Below are positions 60,017 through 64,000 of a DNA stretch of 64,000 nucleotides, piece after piece (position 1 is the first letter of the stretch; each line of letters begins with the position of its first letter). This stretch comes from Sipunculus nudus (Eukaryota > Annelida > Sipuncula > Golfingiida > Sipunculidae). Below the pieces are notes generated by a model. That model had not been told where the DNA came from. It searched no databases and saw only the letters and a program-made list of their open reading frames with translations. The stretch is taken from positions 7,028,576 through 7,092,575 of the forward strand of contig CM049309.1 in NCBI GenBank assembly GCA_026874595.1, in the 5' to 3' direction. Made by a program: the position numbers and the translations under genes.

Positions 60017-62184
60017 TCCATTCTGTCTTACCATACCACCCCCTCCCCTTCCAAGTCCTAATCCATCATAATGGATCCTATTCTAATCAGGCTAATGTAT
60101 CATTTAAATCTTATAACTTTGTTAAGCAAGACGGGCTGATTCTTTTGATCTACTGAAACTGCCCAGTTCAAATTATTGTTCAAGATACTAATAGCATTAC
60201 TCCAGTCATGAACAGATTTGACAGTAAAACATTGAAAAAAAATGGTTGTGTATTTGTTAGCGGCCGTTTAAATATCTAATGTTTAATGCTTTTAGAATAC
60301 AAGATAACACAGTGTTCAATTAATTTGAGTGAAGTTAGTTCTCGCAGACTTACGTCAGTGTGATTTTAACAAAAGACTCAGAATTCCAATTTAACAGATT
60401 GTGTACAAATGATCTGATACAAATGTACTTTTAAAGTTTTAGGTACTTTGTGTATCATTTAAGTGAGATTTAATGTTGTCAGCTCTATTAATAGTGTTCT
60501 TGCATGTCTGGGGAGAGAAGTAGTTGAAAATCTCATGTTCTATTAATTGATTTGAATTAAACATAAATGCCTAGTTGATTCAGGTTCCCCTGGTTCTGCA
60601 TTGTCCATCAATTAATATAATTGATTTCAATAAAAGACCGTTTGATAAACTGAAGTAATAGGAGCTTAAACATTCTCACGTTTGTTAATGAAAGCTGGAT
60701 ACAATTACATCAAGGTTTATTTAACATTCTGAATTGTAATAATTCTTGAATAAGCTGTATTATCTAGATGACTCAATAACTAATGGATTGTTTTGACATG
60801 TCCTTATGGACATATGTATAGCATATGTCTTCTCATATGTGGTGCAGTGTGTCCATGTGTGCATATTTGTGGATGTGTAAACTATAGAAATATATAGTGG
60901 TATATTAGGTCTAGCAGACCTTCCAAGAAAGATGAGATAGTGATGTCATCCAGTTCACACAGACGCTGTGCATAAAGCTCCCTCCTTGGACATTTTTTAT
61001 GCATATTTACGCACATACCATACGTGACAAATGCTATCTGACATGGAAATACCACAGTTTAAAAATCATATGAGTGATTTTTCTCATATGTAAGCATAAT
61101 TGTGTAGGTACACACAGTTTTAGCATGGATTTTGGACTTCTTTAGGCTATTTAATGAATAAAAGTAATAAGATATATTAGGTAAAGGAAATATGTTAATC
61201 AAGCCTATTTTAAGTAAGCAGAAACTTTCTAAATATGGTAAATATTGAATAAAATTTTTAATGGCATTCTCATAAAGATAATTTCATTATTATTTGTAAA
61301 GGATAGTAATAAAAGAAAATTGTTGGGTTAAATTGTCGGATTAATAAGATACAAATAAGATACAAAGCAAGACATGTTGCTGAAATAAGTTCAAATATTC
61401 AGTCACTGTCTGTGACATGCTGTGTGGGGAGCCCCTGTACCTGTGTTTACCTTACAGACTCCATTGATTTTCATGTGCAGATGTTCAAATTAACCAGTTT
61501 GTGCTATGGCCCATTCACATTATAACTCAAATTAAGGCTTGTTACAGATGCCTGAGAAAATTTGACATGTTTACTCTGAAGTGGTGTGGCATTTGTCTTT
61601 ATGCATCATGCAGTATAGAATTTCTGATTGGGACATTGGTCCTGTGTATTATGGAAAAAGGGAAAAGACTGTTCATGTTTTGGGGGAATATATCACACTG
61701 GCTATGGCTCAGGGGATCTTTGCTGACAGACAAATGGCCCGTTCAAGGAAAACAAAGGGTTGGATGCCACACTACGTTGTGAAGGATAGTTATTGGCAGT
61801 GCGTGGGTTGTATATATGTTTGTTGGTCTAGAGACAGGTGTATTAGTGCCGCCTTTGACAATGTTATGCTCAATGATCAATTAAAATGGGCCCTAATATC
61901 AAGTGAGCGATTCCCGACATGTGCTGTCAGGTGCTTTAAATATATAATGGTGCATCTCTCATCATGCAGCTGTATCCTTTTATGTAATTTATTATGCATT
62001 CTTAACCTAATATGTCTCTTGGTTCTTTTTTAACCAAGTATACATCACAACACAAGCAATCACATGATATTTGAAACATCAGTCCTCTAAAATTATATAT
62101 ATTTATATATACTACCTATATACCAAGTATTCTGCCAAAACAAAACAATCATATGATATTTGATACAACACTAAATATTTTGAT

Positions 62185-62460
62185 TTTTGTCCCCCCCGCT
62201 TCAGCGGAACAAGGGACATTGATTTAGGATTGTCTGTCTGTCGACCCCTCTGCCTGTCCCTTCGTCAGGTTTTCATTTCCATGCAATAACTTTCCTAAAC
62301 ATCTGATTTCATTCAGGTTTGGGTCAGTGATTGCTCTCATGCATACATTGGTTGGGTTTGGTTTTGGAGTGTCTGTCTCAAAATCACCAGCTCCAAAACA
62401 GAAAAATTTTCCTATTTGTTCCCACTTTACATCAATAATTATGTGGAGTCATCTTCAGGG
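62185..62460. repeat. GTCCCCCC-type dispersed repeat fragment
   Basis: Opens with GTCCCCCCCGCTTCAGCGG then AACAAGGGACATT, which can fold as nested stems (CCGCT/AGCGG and GTCCC/GGGAC). CTGTCTGTCTGTCGACCCC and ATGCAATAACTTTC follow. This start pattern is familiar to me from bivalve and gastropod intronic repeats (recollection, not a search). A typical family end, CAGCTGAATGTCATTGCCCA then TGGGC, lies at about 62874-62899. Confidence 0.6.
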
Positions 62461-64000
62461 GACAATGAAAACTAAAACACAAGTACTTTGACATGTGGAG
62501 GGCAAAATAAAAACTAAAATATATTGACAAGCCAAGCATGAAGATCACAGGAAGCTGAAATTACAAGAGGTGGAAGTGGGGAACATAAATTCCACGAATT
62601 TGGTTGTTATATATATATTTTAGCATTGAGTAAATGCAAGTCATGCCTTGCCTTTGAGATGGACTTGAAATTAGTTTTTTGCTTGGTCTTTATTATATTT
62701 TTTGTGTCCTCTGTTTTGAATATATTCAAGTTTAGGATTAAGTTCTTTATAAATATGGATGTCAGTTCTGTATCTTGAAATTGCGATCAAGTTCATTAAC
62801 ATATTTAGCAAAAAAGCCTGGTAACAATCATGGCCCTGGGTGTCCAGTGACTTGATTAAAGAACAGAAAATTCAGCTGAATGTCATTGCCCATGGGCTTC
62901 CTTGTTGTTGCCACTTAGTGTGGTAAAATATATCCCTGTTACGCACAAAACAGTAAAAAAATCACTTTTTTTACAATGCAGATAGATCAGATTGGATTCT
63001 GAATTTTGATGCATGTGAACACACTGCATTCAGTATGGATTATAACTGTTTTCAATTTGTCATGTTAAAGGGATTTTATATTCCAGTGGGCTGTCCAAAG
63101 TGTTTTCACTAATTTCAGTTTGAATATACATTGTTTGTAATCCTTTTTAGTTATATTTTGACTGGAACATGCCGAGGATAACTGTCACTATGTCTGTTGT
63201 GTTTCATGGCAGAGGTGGCATGTTTCCACCTTGAACTGTCCTTGTGCCTGTTTGAATGCATGTATGAAGTGTATTGAAAAAGTTTCATTAATTAACTTGT
63301 TTGAAACAGATATGTGTGTTAGAGGTGAAGTAACTGTAAAAATGTCAGCTTACTGTCATGGCTCATGGGTCAGCTTGGTGATTCCAGTGTTACCTGGTGG
63401 TGTTTTAAAACCAAAACCAAAAATGAGCGCAATTAATGTCTACAGGGTTCAAACTGCATCATGGTCCAAAAGAGACTTACCCTGGGAAGATGTTAAAACA
63501 TCCCTCGCAAAATGGTGTCACTAATTTGTTGTGCAGCCTCTTTTTGAGGTGGAACACCAACTGTGTCAAGAAAACCGGAGGTCTTAATTATCACTGCACA
63601 GTACTCGGTAGTGAAACAAAGAGCTACTGACAAGAGCTACTGAGCATAAAAAATGTCAAAGAACTTGTGTTTTGGTGTTATAAAAAGCATGTAGATTTTT
63701 TTTACAAGGAGGTAGTTCTTCCTCTTGTTAATAAATCAAGCTAGGTGCCATTGGGATGATGATTGCGGTATATAAATGCACGGACATGGCCATGTTTTGG
63801 TGCCTGTTAGATCAGCCATCCACAGGATTGGCGAGATTTTCACCACTCCGTTCAGGCATTTTTGTTACGGAATAGTTTATTGCCGCTGGATGGCTTCCCA
63901 AAGGATTAAAGTGTTTCTGGAAAACACAAGCACAGTGCGATAATACCAAATACTGACTGACCCCAGAGGGTAGACTTAACAAAAGCTTTCTTGTCTCATG
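62461..64000. other. Intronic sequence, nothing recognised
   Basis: CpG-poor, AT-rich intron with a short (TA)n near 62610 and the probable repeat end at about 62874-62899. A phrase at about 63340-63375 (CAGCTTACTGTCATGGCTCA) faintly resembles the dispersed-repeat end, but no matching start was found. Confidence 0.5.

Larger units (their letters stand above)
51335..64000 (+). other. Intron 3 of the E-protein gene, continuing past the window
   Basis: Begins GTAAGT and shows no exon encoding the expected next conserved segment. It holds dispersed repeats, a minisatellite interrupted by a MITE, a second minisatellite, mixed-composition blocks and poly-G/C tracts, all listed separately. The rest is CpG-poor AT-rich intron with nothing recognised. 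The 150-codon open frame at 61581-62033 and the 97-codon one at 63231-63524 have no recognisable domain or splice context. Confidence 0.6.

Noticed and set aside
61481-61524. Acceptor-like GTGCAG followed by ATGTTC, resembling the start of the expected MFSPP exon
   Set aside because: The frame reads Met-Phe-Lys and stops after 14 codons, with no donor and no conserved residues.
62185-62899. Complete copy of the AGCTCAGCTGA dispersed repeat
   Set aside because: The start pattern (GTCCCCCC hairpin) belongs to a different family. Only the end words resemble the AGCTCAGCTGA family, so it was not merged.
1-64000. CRISPR arrays, bacterial operons, integrated viral or retroelement polymerase genes
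   Set aside because: No regularly spaced repeats with unique spacers, no ribosome-binding-site gene clusters, and no reverse transcriptase, integrase or capsid motifs in any long frame.

Overview
The window looks like invertebrate nuclear DNA, most likely from a mollusc. It is AT-rich, has no long open reading frame, and carries many dinucleotide arrays, MITE-like elements, a tRNA-derived SINE and dispersed repeats ending in GACCCAYRGGTC-type motifs that I associate with molluscan genomes. The species assignment is inference. No prokaryotic, viral or retroelement polymerase genes were recognised, and there are no rRNA genes, functional tRNA genes or CRISPR arrays.

The one gene I can identify is the 5' part of an E-protein gene (class I bHLH transcription factor; TCF3/TCF4/TCF12/daughterless group) on the + strand. 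Its anchor is an exon at 51261-51334 whose 18 codons from the ATG, MNSIGTDKELSDLLDFSA, are the conserved AD1 (LDFS) activation domain, ending exactly at the phase-0 intron known in vertebrate E-protein genes. Upstream, 48630-48766 is a second likely exon whose frame joins the AD1 exon without a stop. A probable first exon ends at a consensus donor at 34258, next to a CpG-rich, CCAAT- and ETS-containing promoter-like region (about 33.7-34.26 kb). The rest of the window is intron, and the remaining coding exons, including the bHLH domain, must lie beyond 64000.

Layout: 1-33.7 kb is upstream intergenic DNA, with about 13 long dinucleotide arrays, a SINE family (2 copies), a GGACTCG-rich repeat family (2 copies), a 403-bp MITE, tandem duplications, and blocks of balanced composition (7.1-7.45, 17.0-17.3, 19.25-19.7, 20.85-21.5, 22.0-22.33, 24.36-24.66, 26.1-26.3, 27.9-28.5 and 32.0-32.35 kb) that are candidate enhancers. 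33.7-34.26 kb is the promoter and exon 1. 34.26-64 kb is intronic, strongly CpG-depleted and almost free of microsatellites. It carries a PIF/Harbinger-like MITE, two pogo/Tigger-like MITEs, a TA-flanked MITE inside a minisatellite, and several copies of the mollusc-type dispersed repeat.

The sharp CpG drop just after the proposed first exon, with CpG-rich islands at young insertions and candidate regulatory blocks, is what gene-body methylation would leave. It independently supports the placement and direction of the gene.
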